From: Planctomycetota bacterium
GTDB lineage: Bacteria > Planctomycetota > Brocadiia > Brocadiales > Brocadiaceae
Direction of reading: 5' to 3'
DNA length: 8,402 nt
Assembly (NCBI GenBank): GCA_023261465.1
Contig: JAHFOW010000131.1
Span: 1-8,402 of the forward strand
Shown: positions 1 to 5,345 of the stretch, one piece after another
How positions within the stretch are numbered: position 1 is the first letter of the stretch
Layout of the letters: each line of letters starts with the position of its first letter
Notes under the pieces: generated by a model
What the model saw: only the letters and a program-made list of their open reading frames with translations
Databases searched by the model: none
What the model was told of the DNA's origin: nothing
Program-made: the position numbers and the translations under genes

Positions 1-375
1 TAGACTATCCTTATACGCCTTTAACTTTAAAAGGGCGCTTCGTATATCGTCCTTATTGATAGGCTGGGGAAAAAATTCATTAATCCCTATCCGCAATGCC
101 TCAATTAAAATATCGGGGTTCTTACTCGATGAGGTTAGGAAAATATTCCGTACCGTTCCTAACGTCTTCATCGTATGTGCGAAATGCAAATCCCTGTTTG
201 GCTCTTCTCCCGCTTCCAGAATCAGCAGGTCATGCGATTCCTGGGTTTTAAACTGAGAGGTTTTGTCATAGAGAGTAAATCCTGATAAATTGGATATGAT
301 ATCTCTTATTGAATCCAATACACCTTTGCTTTTTATATCAACCAATATCGAAACATTTTTATTTTCTTCTGCCAT
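1..375 (-). CDS. cpaE: CpaE/TadZ-like pilus assembly protein, N-terminal pseudo-receiver domain (3' partial)
   Basis: The first 125 residues of a protein that leaves the window at position 1. The fragment has the alternating beta/alpha pattern of a response-regulator receiver domain: NVSILVDI strand, DLLILEAGE strand (49-57), NIFLTSS strand (77-83), then EALRIGINEFFPQPI (92-106). The phosphoacceptor Asp position holds Glu54 and the usual Lys before Pro is Gln104, so it looks like a non-phosphorylated pseudo-receiver. In CpaE/TadZ proteins such a domain precedes a MinD/ParA-like ATPase that places the Tad pilus machine at the cell pole; that ATPase would lie beyond the window edge. The ATG at 375 is preceded by an AAAAGG ribosome-binding site. 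It is the last visible gene of the pilus locus, 124 bp after the TadG-like gene. The assignment rests on context plus domain shape; an unrelated receiver-like protein is the alternative. Confidence 0.8.
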   Translation of the reverse strand, partial: MAEENKNVSILVDIKSKGVLDSIRDIISNLSGFTLYDKTSQFKTQESHDLLILEAGEEPNRDLHFAHTMKTLGTVRNIFLTSSSKNPDILIEALRIGINEFFPQPINKDDIRSALLKLKAYKDSL

Positions 376-409
376 AAGCCTTTTACCCTATATATTTTTC
401 ACAAAAAAT

Positions 410-434
410 GTTGGGTTTCGTTCCTCAACCCAAC
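410..434. repeat. Interspersed hairpin repeat between tadG-like gene and cpaE
   Basis: Inverted repeat GTTGGGTT / AACCCAAC with a 9-nt loop, embedded in the context GTTGGGTTTCGTTCCTCAAC and followed by CTACGG. From general knowledge this string resembles a repeat seen in intergenic regions of many unrelated bacteria. There is no T-run behind it on either strand, so I do not call it a terminator. It fills part of the 124-bp gap of the pilus locus. Confidence 0.6.
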
Positions 435-499
435 CTACGGCGCTATAATTGAAATTCACAAACTTTAAATACCATCTCCTTCTTGCCAAACTCTTATAC

Positions 500-1615
500 C
501 TATTTCACCAGGCCGGGGATACTTCCCTTTGAACTATAAATACTACCGCCACCTCCTCCTTTGACACCAGGGATTATTGAATCGCAATTGACCTTGCCCA
601 TAATTATTTTTCCACCCGGACCACCACCGGCATCATGAACGTCTGTAATGGTAACGGTTGAAAACCCTGCTATTATTATTGATTGATTGGGGTTAGAGCA
701 ATCGGTAGCATCGTATATCGGTATTCCAGTAGTCCATGTTAATGGATTATTATCAAGATCGCCATTTTCATAGTGATTATCTTTCATTTTATCAAAAAGG
801 GCCTTCATGCTATCAAATGTTTGTTGAGACAGATCCCCCCCGATAAATTGATATTGGGTCTCTCCTGCAATGGTTTCGGGACTTGTGAACGTTTCATTAA
901 ACAAACCATCTATAATATCTCTTTCGTTTTTATCACTTGAAGGCTTAATTGTGTAGGTATGCCATCCTGCGCATCCCTTGGGCTTTTTCGTAGGATGAAA
1001 TTGTATGGGCTGATTACAATACGTAGCCGGATCCTCTAACCATATTTTGGGGACACTGAAAGGAACGCCCAGCTTTTTAGGACCAATCTTCGTTACACCC
1101 GATAAAGCAGCAACCGCCTGTGCAGAGACATTGAAACTATTAATGCCTAATATCCTTGCAAAAAAAGAAGAAACCGGACCATTAGCGCTTGCGTCCCTCC
1201 TTGCAATTACCTTTACTGCGTCGGGATCATCCAGTGTCTGTACAAGGACGTGATCTATAGCATTCCATTGTCCAATAATAACATCTGAAGAATTTATAAC
1301 AATAGAAACTCCGCCTGCCTGATTCTCTGCTCCAATAACTTGAGCAACGGGTTCAATATCTGATGGATTACAGGTATACGTACCTTTCTCACCATTAGCT
1401 AATCTCTCTTCATAAATGCTACCGAGCTTACGCGTAGCGGCTAATGCCGCGGAATCGGCTATATTCTGCAGTTGATTCCTGGCTATCATGAGGTAGCCAA
1501 TATCAACGGCAAAGGTAGCCACACCAACAATAATGACCAGTGAAAGCGCAACCATGATAACCGTTGCGCCTCGGTTGTCCTTTATTTTTAATAGACGTCT
1601 CCATTTGCTCTTCAT
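500..1615 (-). CDS. tadG: TadG-like pilus assembly protein with TadE/G-like N-terminal domain
   Basis: A 371-residue protein beginning with a short basic segment, then one hydrophobic helix (about 18-38), then VDIGYLMIARNQLQNIADSA (37-56). This is the hallmark of the putative Flp pilus-assembly TadE/G-like N-terminal domain. Around 146-171 the stretch GPVSSFFARILGINSFNVSA is also typical of TadG-like proteins. The rest is predicted to be outside the cytoplasm, with five Cys (82, 200, 215, 306, 344) and a Gly-rich tail (GGGPGG near 331-335, GGGGG at 353-357). TadG-like proteins act with TadE and TadF as minor pilin-like or anchoring parts of the Tad pilus; the exact role is poorly known. The ATG at 1615 has a strong GAGGAA ribosome-binding site 7 bases upstream. 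No von Willebrand-type MIDAS motif was seen, so it is a short TadG-like form rather than a classic VWA-bearing TadG. Confidence 0.82.
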   Translation of the reverse strand: MKSKWRRLLKIKDNRGATVIMVALSLVIIVGVATFAVDIGYLMIARNQLQNIADSAALAATRKLGSIYEERLANGEKGTYTCNPSDIEPVAQVIGAENQAGGVSIVINSSDVIIGQWNAIDHVLVQTLDDPDAVKVIARRDASANGPVSSFFARILGINSFNVSAQAVAALSGVTKIGPKKLGVPFSVPKIWLEDPATYCNQPIQFHPTKKPKGCAGWHTYTIKPSSDKNERDIIDGLFNETFTSPETIAGETQYQFIGGDLSQQTFDSMKALFDKMKDNHYENGDLDNNPLTWTTGIPIYDATDCSNPNQSIIIAGFSTVTITDVHDAGGGPGGKIIMGKVNCDSIIPGVKGGGGGSIYSSKGSIPGLVK

Positions 1616-1643
1616 AATCTTTTCCTCAATCGTTTCGGGAGAG

Positions 1644-1672
1644 AGATTGCTTCGCTATCACTTGCAATGACA
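1644..1672. repeat. Interspersed repeat (AGATTGCTTCGCTA...GCAATGACA type)
   Basis: The segment begins AGATTGCTTCGCTATC and ends CTTGCAATGACA, with ATTGC/GCAAT complementary ends. Strings of this type (GTCATTGC...GCGAAGCAATCT on the other strand) are, from general knowledge, a widespread intergenic repeat in bacterial genomes. It lies only 28 bp upstream of the tadG-like start codon, so it is in the leader of that gene. Confidence 0.55.
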
Positions 1673-1675
1673 TCA

Positions 1676-1705
1676 TGGAGAGACGCAAGATTTTGCGTCT
1701 CTCCA
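1676..1705. repeat. Perfect 13-bp-stem hairpin repeat upstream of tadG-like gene
   Basis: TGGAGAGACGCAA and its exact reverse complement TTGCGTCTCTCCA are separated by a GATT loop. The stem is strong but is not followed by a T-run on either strand, so a repeat or RNA-processing hairpin fits better than an intrinsic terminator. It sits in the 549-bp gap between tadE and the tadG-like gene and could lower read-through between them. Confidence 0.7.
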
Positions 1706-1870
1706 ATATTGAAATTCCTTAACATTTAATTAGGCTCCCGGCAACTTTTTCGCAATCGCCCCTACAAACTGTACATCAAGATTAATACCCACCCCAGAAT
1801 CCCATACATGTTAAGTTAAAAATCTATAATTACCATCAACCCCTTATTCTGGTATAGGCGTCTCTCCTTG

Positions 1871-2050
1871 TCCCCCGCTGGCGGGGGTTAGGGGGTGGAC
1901 AGGACTCCTTCAATTGTCTATACTACTGTTTTTCCCTTTACTTATCACCGTTTACACTCTGCAACACTTCACCTTATGGCTAAGGCAGGAGAGTAATTGC
2001 CTATCGTGTTGACCTTCCAATTTCCACCCCCTGCCCCCGCCAGCGGGGGA
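1871..2050. repeat. Inverted pair of GC-rich repeats framing about 126 bp
   Basis: Left arm starts TCCCCCGCTGGCGGGGG and continues TTAGGGGGTGG (1871-1898). The right arm (2024-2050) is its reverse complement apart from a small change (TTA versus CA). Each arm also folds on itself (CCCCCGC/GCGGGGG). The pair encloses about 126 bp without any convincing reading frame. This arrangement resembles a MITE or a REP doublet. It lies in the tadE to tadG-like gap. The remaining stretch 1706-1870 shows nothing I can name, and 2051-2164 holds a further decayed hairpin (TGCGTT/AACGCA, 2107-2120). Confidence 0.7.
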
Positions 2051-2164
2051 TAGTTGCTACCCATCTCTGCGTGGGCATGTAAAACGGGGCGCTGAGCGTC
2101 CACACTTGCGTTCCAACGCAGGGTATTCGAACGAGGTGAAATATGAAAATTCCTTTACCCTGCA

Positions 2165-2581
2165 TCACTCGTATTTCATCACGGTTTCAGCCGTGAGGTT
2201 TATTCCATTGGAAAAACGGCTATTTATAAATTTTGGGAATAGTATGAATTGATAGAAATATTGAACGCGTACCGTAAGATTGTCTCCAGACTCAACGCCT
2301 GTCCTATCCGGGGTAACGGTAGGCGGGCTCTTGGCGCCAAAGGTAATCAAATGATTCGCACAATAAAAATTCACCACGTCCTCTATTTCTCCATAGCTGA
2401 TGCGGGGATCACTTAGTACTATCCCATATCGCGCCCCTTCCCTGCTTGCGTTGGTAATAACTTGTTTATCGTACATAAGAAAACTAAATTCTATAATGCC
2501 AAATATCAATGCGAGCAGGAATGGTAAAATAAGGGCAAATTCCAATGCGGCAATTCCCTCAGAATCAAGCGGCTTTCTCAT
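2165..2581 (-). CDS. tadE: TadE-like minor pseudopilin of the Tad/Flp pilus
   Basis: A 138-residue protein with the TadE-like N-terminus: charged leader MRKPLDSEG, then IAALEFALILPFLLALIFGI. Cleavage after Gly9 would give Glu at +5 and Phe at +6, the pattern of TadE/TadF pseudopilins matured by the TadV prepilin peptidase. A single membrane helix covers about 10-36, followed by NASREGARYGI (44-54), another conserved TadE feature. The remainder is an extracytoplasmic domain ending in TAETVMKYE. The start ATG at 2581 is preceded by GGAGAGGA 8-9 bases upstream. It is separated from cpaB by 357 bp of repeats and from the tadG-like gene by 549 bp, so co-transcription with either is likely but not proven. 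The family assignment is firm; whether it should be called TadE or TadF is not. Confidence 0.88.
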   Translation of the reverse strand: MRKPLDSEGIAALEFALILPFLLALIFGIIEFSFLMYDKQVITNASREGARYGIVLSDPRISYGEIEDVVNFYCANHLITFGAKSPPTVTPDRTGVESGDNLTVRVQYFYQFILFPKFINSRFSNGINLTAETVMKYE

Positions 2582-2618
2582 AACAACCGGTGTCCTCTCC
2601 TTTTACCCACAAGATAAG

Positions 2619-2733
2619 TCCCCCTTAATAAAGGGGGATTGCGGGGGTTGTGTTTTTCGTTGTTAAGCAATACAACCCCCTTCGCCCCATTTTCTAAGGG
2701 GGATTTCAGAGTGTCCCCCCTTTTTAAGGGGGA
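2619..2733. repeat. Cluster of CCCCCTT/AAGGGGG hairpins between cpaB and tadE
   Basis: Three successive hairpins are visible. TCCCCCTT-AATA-AAGGGGGA lies at 2619-2638. GGGGGTTGT (2643-2651) pairs with ACAACCCCC (2672-2680). CCCCCTT-TTT-AAGGGGG lies at 2716-2732. A loose further copy of the AAGGGGGAT end occurs near 2696-2704. From general knowledge the 'CCCCCTTAATAAAGGGGGAT' type string is a common interspersed repeat in several bacterial groups. It occupies the leader region just upstream of tadE. Confidence 0.72.
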
Positions 2734-2813
2734 TTTTTTACACATTATATCGTCCGAAAAACACGCATACATAAGATAAAAATTCCTATACAAACAATTT
2801 ATTGCAAAAAACG

Positions 2814-2949
2814 TAACAGTTTAGTTTTTTGAAAAATTCCAGTAATAACGCAGGTATCATGCACTGTAGTGGCAATTCATGAACTGCCACTACATACTGT
2901 CACAAAGGTACTTTCAACTATATAATGTTTTCAAAAAACTAAAATGTTA
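2814..2949. mobile_element. MITE-like 136-bp palindromic element overlapping the cpaB stop codon
   Basis: The terminal inverted repeats are 2814-2835 and 2928-2949, pairing at 21 of 22 positions. Their core is TTTAGTTTTTTGAAAA on the left and its exact reverse complement on the right. At the centre lies a second, 30-bp near-perfect palindrome (2865-2894): TGTAGTGGCA, then TTCATGAA, then TGCCACTACA. Both outer ends begin with TA, as expected for insertion into TA sites by IS630/Tc1-mariner-type transposases (inference). There is no reading frame inside. The right end contributes the last three codons and the TAG stop of cpaB. It could instead be a large RNA hairpin at the end of cpaB. Confidence 0.6.
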
Positions 2950-3799
2950 TCTCACTTATCGTCGTACCCTTTATCACTGTTACCGTTGCAGGGGAAGGTT
3001 TCGCCTGTGTATTTTCCGTCATTTCTGTTTTTGCTTTTTTTTCTCTCTTTTCAATCACTTCTCCGGTTCTGTATGAAGAGATCAGATTAGGAATCGTAAC
3101 GCCTCGTGTAAGTACATCTTCGGCATCGACATAATTCCTGAGCGCCAGTTGTATTTTTCCCTGGGTACTGGCAAGCGCCAGTTTTTCCCCTTCTTCAGGC
3201 GTTACCTCCAGGGTAACCACATCCACCGAAATGGGTTTCCCCTTTTTTTCCTTATCATCAACTTCACTTCCTACTGCAAGGACACGAATATTTTCCAATA
3301 TTGTCTTGGTAACGGGAAGAACCGACTCTTTTTCCTTATAAGATACCGTTACAAGTACATCTACCCTGTGTTCCGGGGCAATATAACCAGAGACGCCAAT
3401 CACCCTATCTACCTTCACAGACATTGCGCGTTTTTGCAGGCTGACGATGGCAGCCACCCCTCCTGCCTTCACGGTCGTCGGGGCCAGCATGGACTCAATG
3501 AGCGGCATATTAGCTTTTAATGGTTGTATCAATACCCTGCCGTCCAGCATAGACTCTTTATTAAAATACCCTGGCGGTAAACTATCTTTCTGAAAAGGGG
3601 CCATTTTAATCATATTCTTTTGCAGTAACGTCCCGCTGGAAAAATCAAATTTCGCCACTGCTATTGTCTGGGTTTCTAATGACTTCACATTCACCCTTGA
3701 CGCCTTTTGTACACGGGTATATGCAAAATAACCAACAGCCAGGGAAATAACAAGAGCTATTCCAATCATCAAAACAGATGCAAGCCTTATTTTCGCCAT
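2939..3799 (-). CDS. cpaB: Flp pilus assembly protein CpaB/RcpC (SAF domain)
   Basis: A 286-residue protein with one N-terminal membrane helix (7-26, ASVLMIGIALVISLAVGYFA), then a SAF-type domain (about 44-108: TIAVAKFDFSSGTLLQKNMI ... GRVLIQPLKANMPLIESML). The RcpC/CpaB core follows (112-235), with MSVKVDRVIGVSGYIAPEHR and VTLEVTPEEGEKLALASTQG. The tail (250-275) is Lys/Glu rich and probably disordered. CpaB/RcpC is periplasmic and works with the outer-membrane secretin of the Tad pilus; its SAF domain is thought to contact peptidoglycan or other sugar polymers. The ATG at 3799 has AAGGAG at good spacing, 28 bp after the prepilin peptidase, so the two form an operon. The final codons (ITF-stop) fall inside a MITE-like inverted repeat, so the C-terminus may have been altered by insertion. 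Confidence 0.92.
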   Translation of the reverse strand: MAKIRLASVLMIGIALVISLAVGYFAYTRVQKASRVNVKSLETQTIAVAKFDFSSGTLLQKNMIKMAPFQKDSLPPGYFNKESMLDGRVLIQPLKANMPLIESMLAPTTVKAGGVAAIVSLQKRAMSVKVDRVIGVSGYIAPEHRVDVLVTVSYKEKESVLPVTKTILENIRVLAVGSEVDDKEKKGKPISVDVVTLEVTPEEGEKLALASTQGKIQLALRNYVDAEDVLTRGVTIPNLISSYRTGEVIEKREKKAKTEMTENTQAKPSPATVTVIKGTTISEITF

Positions 3800-3827
3800 A
3801 CCGACGCTCCTTATCTTTATCCTAACA

Positions 3828-4454
3828 TTAAATTATCTTTAACTTCATAATATCGAACAGGAAAACTGAACACAAAGTGCCTGTCGCAATTGCCACACCG
3901 TAGGCCAACATGGGCTTCTTTTCCCCTTTTTCCGGAGGAATATAGGAAATTTTCCTGGTAACAACAAGCACCTTAAACATGAGCCAGTATCTCTGCATAG
4001 TATCTTTTACATGACCATGAAAAGCAAGAACTGCTAATGCATAAACACCGCCGGCGAGCGCAGTGCCAAAAGAAGCCATTATTATACCCTTCGGCCCTAA
4101 CAAACCGCCTATGGCGCCCATAAGCTTCACATCCCCTGCGCCCATACCCGCAACAAGGTAAAAAGGAATAAAAAAGGCAATACCCAGAAATAAGCCTTCC
4201 AGGCTGAACATACATCCATTGAAACCACTTGCGACTGAATGATAGAATAGGCCAATTCCCATCGTGGGAAATGTGAGCCAATTCGGTATTTTGTGAAAAC
4301 GGATATCATATACAACGGTAATGGCTAAAATAATTATCAAAATCGAAAGAAGAACTCTATCAACACCAACTGAATTCATATTACTTATAATCGTTTTATT
4401 TTTTAATCTGAAACTCAGAAACTCAGGAATTGACAGGGAGAAACTATTCTCCAT
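3828..4454 (-). CDS. cpaA: Prepilin peptidase TadV/CpaA (type IV leader aspartyl peptidase)
   Basis: A 208-residue multi-spanning membrane protein of the A24 aspartyl prepilin peptidase family. Both catalytic aspartates are visible: Asp50 in VVYDIRFHKIPNWLTFP and Asp108 in GMGAGDVKLMGAIGG, the GxGD motif. Hydrophobic helices are seen at about 34-49, 62-75, 86-103, 124-145 and 186-200. There is no N-terminal methylase domain, as is normal for the short TadV/CpaA type. It should cut the leader of the Flp pilin and of TadE at the inner membrane. The ATG at 4454 has AGGA just upstream and gives a polar 25-residue extension; the internal Met26 lacks a visible ribosome-binding site, so the longer form is preferred with moderate confidence. 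Spacing to cpaB is 28 bp; a long stem-loop separates it from the upstream pilin gene. Confidence 0.93.
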   Translation of the reverse strand: MENSFSLSIPEFLSFRLKNKTIISNMNSVGVDRVLLSILIIILAITVVYDIRFHKIPNWLTFPTMGIGLFYHSVASGFNGCMFSLEGLFLGIAFFIPFYLVAGMGAGDVKLMGAIGGLLGPKGIIMASFGTALAGGVYALAVLAFHGHVKDTMQRYWLMFKVLVVTRKISYIPPEKGEKKPMLAYGVAIATGTLCSVFLFDIMKLKII

Positions 4455-4530
4455 TTTCCTGAGTTCATAAGTTCCAGATTCACATTTTTGCTAAAATTGC
4501 CAAGGTTCTTTTTAGAAGATACTACGTATG

Positions 4531-4595
4531 AAGGGATACATTATTTAATCAACCACTACCAGTCATTTTCCATGGTGACAAATAATGTACCCCTT
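4531..4595. repeat. Long stem-loop between pilin gene and prepilin peptidase gene
   Basis: AAGGGATACATTATTT (4531-4546) pairs with AAATAATGTACCCCTT (4580-4595), 16 positions with one wobble-type mismatch and a 33-nt loop. The loop can add a few pairs of its own. It lies in the 182-bp gap between the flp stop and tadV. There is no T-run, so it is not a classic terminator. It could stabilise the pilin message or attenuate transcription so that pilin is made in excess of the assembly proteins. A small palindromic mobile element is the alternative. Confidence 0.65.
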
Positions 4596-4636
4596 TATTA
4601 AAAACACTGATAAATTTTTATACAAAGAATTTACCT

Positions 4637-4816
4637 TTACTCCGTAGCAGCTTGTTCTAACTTTTCTCCGATTTTATCTGTTGCACCGGTAAATTTCCCT
4701 TTCAAGGCCGTCCAGGCAGCGAAGACCGCAACAGAAACAAGGGCACCAATCAATGCATATTCAACGGCAGAAATACCCTCTTCATCTTTTAAAAACTTTA
4801 TCAATCTCTTCCCCAT
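4637..4816 (-). CDS. flp: Flp/Fap-type major pilin prepilin
   Basis: A 59-residue prepilin too short for many gene callers. Leader MGKRLIKFLKDEEG ends in Gly14; the mature part starts ISAVEYALIGALVSVAVFAA. After cleavage at Gly14, Glu is at +5 and Tyr at +6, which is the Flp motif recognised by TadV/CpaA. The hydrophobic core (15-38) forms the pilus-packing helix, and a short polar tail (39-59) ends in EQAATE. It polymerises into the Tad/Flp pilus fibre used for surface attachment. The ribosome-binding site AAAGGGGGTGA lies 7 bases before the ATG and is very strong, consistent with a major structural subunit. It is the first gene of the pilus operon and follows a c-di-GMP-type riboswitch aptamer by 110 nt. 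Only one pilin copy is present in the window. Confidence 0.95.
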   Translation of the reverse strand: MGKRLIKFLKDEEGISAVEYALIGALVSVAVFAAWTALKGKFTGATDKIGEKLEQAATE

Positions 4817-4860
4817 AACTTCTCACCCCCTTTCAAAAAATATAAGATTTAAATCCAAGG

Positions 4861-4879
4861 ATACAACATCATGTTGTAT
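4861..4879 (-). promoter_or_regulatory. Palindrome in the flp leader, likely part of the riboswitch expression platform
   Basis: Perfect inverted repeat ATACAACAT-C-ATGTTGTAT, 45 bp upstream of the pilin start codon. In the minus-strand RNA the 7-mer GAUGUUG (4864-4870) in its 3' half is an exact repeat of the 3' strand of the aptamer P1 stem (4926-4932). Its 5' half CAACAU (4871-4876) can pair with that P1 strand. This is the strand-competition layout expected of an expression platform. No GC-rich stem plus U-run is seen, so control of translation or of message stability is as likely as termination. A protein operator site is the alternative. Confidence 0.5.
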
Positions 4880-4926
4880 TTACTTTGTACAATAAAACAA
4901 AATACCTTACTCCAAAGATACCCTTC

Positions 4927-5050
4927 AACATCTTCGGTAGTAAGGCTATCTTTATTATCGGATATAAAGACGCATACCATGCGTCGCTTCAGAAAAGACC
5001 CTTTACTTTGCGTCCCCTGATCACTCAGGGTTTGCCCTTGTCACGATGTT
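4927..5050 (-). promoter_or_regulatory. c-di-GMP-I (GEMM) riboswitch aptamer upstream of flp
   Basis: Read on the minus strand, the RNA carries the GEMM-I signature in order. The P1 5' strand AACAUC (5045-5050) is followed by ACAAGGGCAAACC. Stem CCCUGA-GUGA-UCAGGG is capped by a GNRA tetraloop, and GGACGCAAAG follows it. A second arm starts GUAAAGGGUCUUU and closes as AAAGAUAGCCUUAC; between these lies an extra hairpin GACGCAU/AUGCGUC. Then come CUACCGA and the P1 3' strand GAUGUU (4927-4932), fully complementary to the 5' strand. The tetraloop and the GGGUCU/AGAUAGCC receptor arm match the known architecture. The residue before CAAACC-C (G20 in the Vibrio Vc2 numbering, by my alignment) is G in GGGC, and the C92 equivalent in ACCGA is C. 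Both favour c-di-GMP over the cGAMP-selective variant, which has A20. Nothing else in the window resembles it, and the next gene on this strand is the pilin. Confidence 0.93.
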
Positions 5051-5085
5051 TTACGACCCTGCAGTTGCGACAAATTTTATTTCTG

Positions 5086-5112
5086 ATTATGAAATATAAC
5101 CGGCAAAAACAA
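5086..5112 (-). promoter_or_regulatory. Weak candidate promoter for the riboswitch-flp transcript
   Basis: On the minus strand TTGTTT (5107-5112) and CATAAT (5086-5091) are separated by 15 bp. Transcription would start about 28 nt before the aptamer. The spacing is short and both hexamers deviate from consensus, so this is only a candidate. Confidence 0.22.
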
Positions 5113-5336
5113 GGCATTGCCCTAATTCTACCTATCAAAAAAACACTTTTAATCAATTACAACAGGGATAAAAACTTGTGGAGAAAAAATGGAAGAACTT
5201 CAAAGGAATTTCAGGCATATTCATTTTAATGAATAGAAATAACCACCGGTTATTTTGGTTAATAAAATACCACGGAAACAAACTATCAAATTTCTTGTTT
5301 TTCAAAGTTTTAGTTAGTTATTTGCTGCACGGCATC

Positions 5337-5345
5337 ATTATAACA
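5337..5345 (-). promoter_or_regulatory. Candidate extended -10 element upstream of the riboswitch
   Basis: The minus strand reads TGTTATAAT, a consensus TATAAT with the TGn extension. No good -35 hexamer stands 17 bp upstream, which extended -10 promoters can tolerate. A start here would give roughly 280 nt of leader before the aptamer. It is an alternative to the candidate nearer the aptamer. Confidence 0.28.

Noticed and set aside
1871..2050. CRISPR array
   Set aside because: The repeats are an inverted pair, not regularly spaced direct repeats, and no cas gene is present.
2578..2793. 71-codon minus-strand frame upstream of tadE
   Set aside because: It is a translation of the CCCCCTT hairpin cluster (KSPLKRGD, KSPLENG strings) and not a protein gene.
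3973..4315. Minus-strand frames of 102 and 62 codons inside the prepilin peptidase gene
   Set aside because: They are alternate-frame shadows of a gene with both catalytic Asp motifs intact.
4839..4866. TTGTAT-16 bp-TATATT sigma-70-like promoter close to flp on the minus strand
   Set aside because: It lies downstream of the riboswitch aptamer, so transcription from here would bypass it. AT-rich leader sequence explains the match.
4885..5229. 114-codon plus-strand frame
   Set aside because: It runs antisense through the riboswitch aptamer and has no recognisable motif or good ribosome-binding site.
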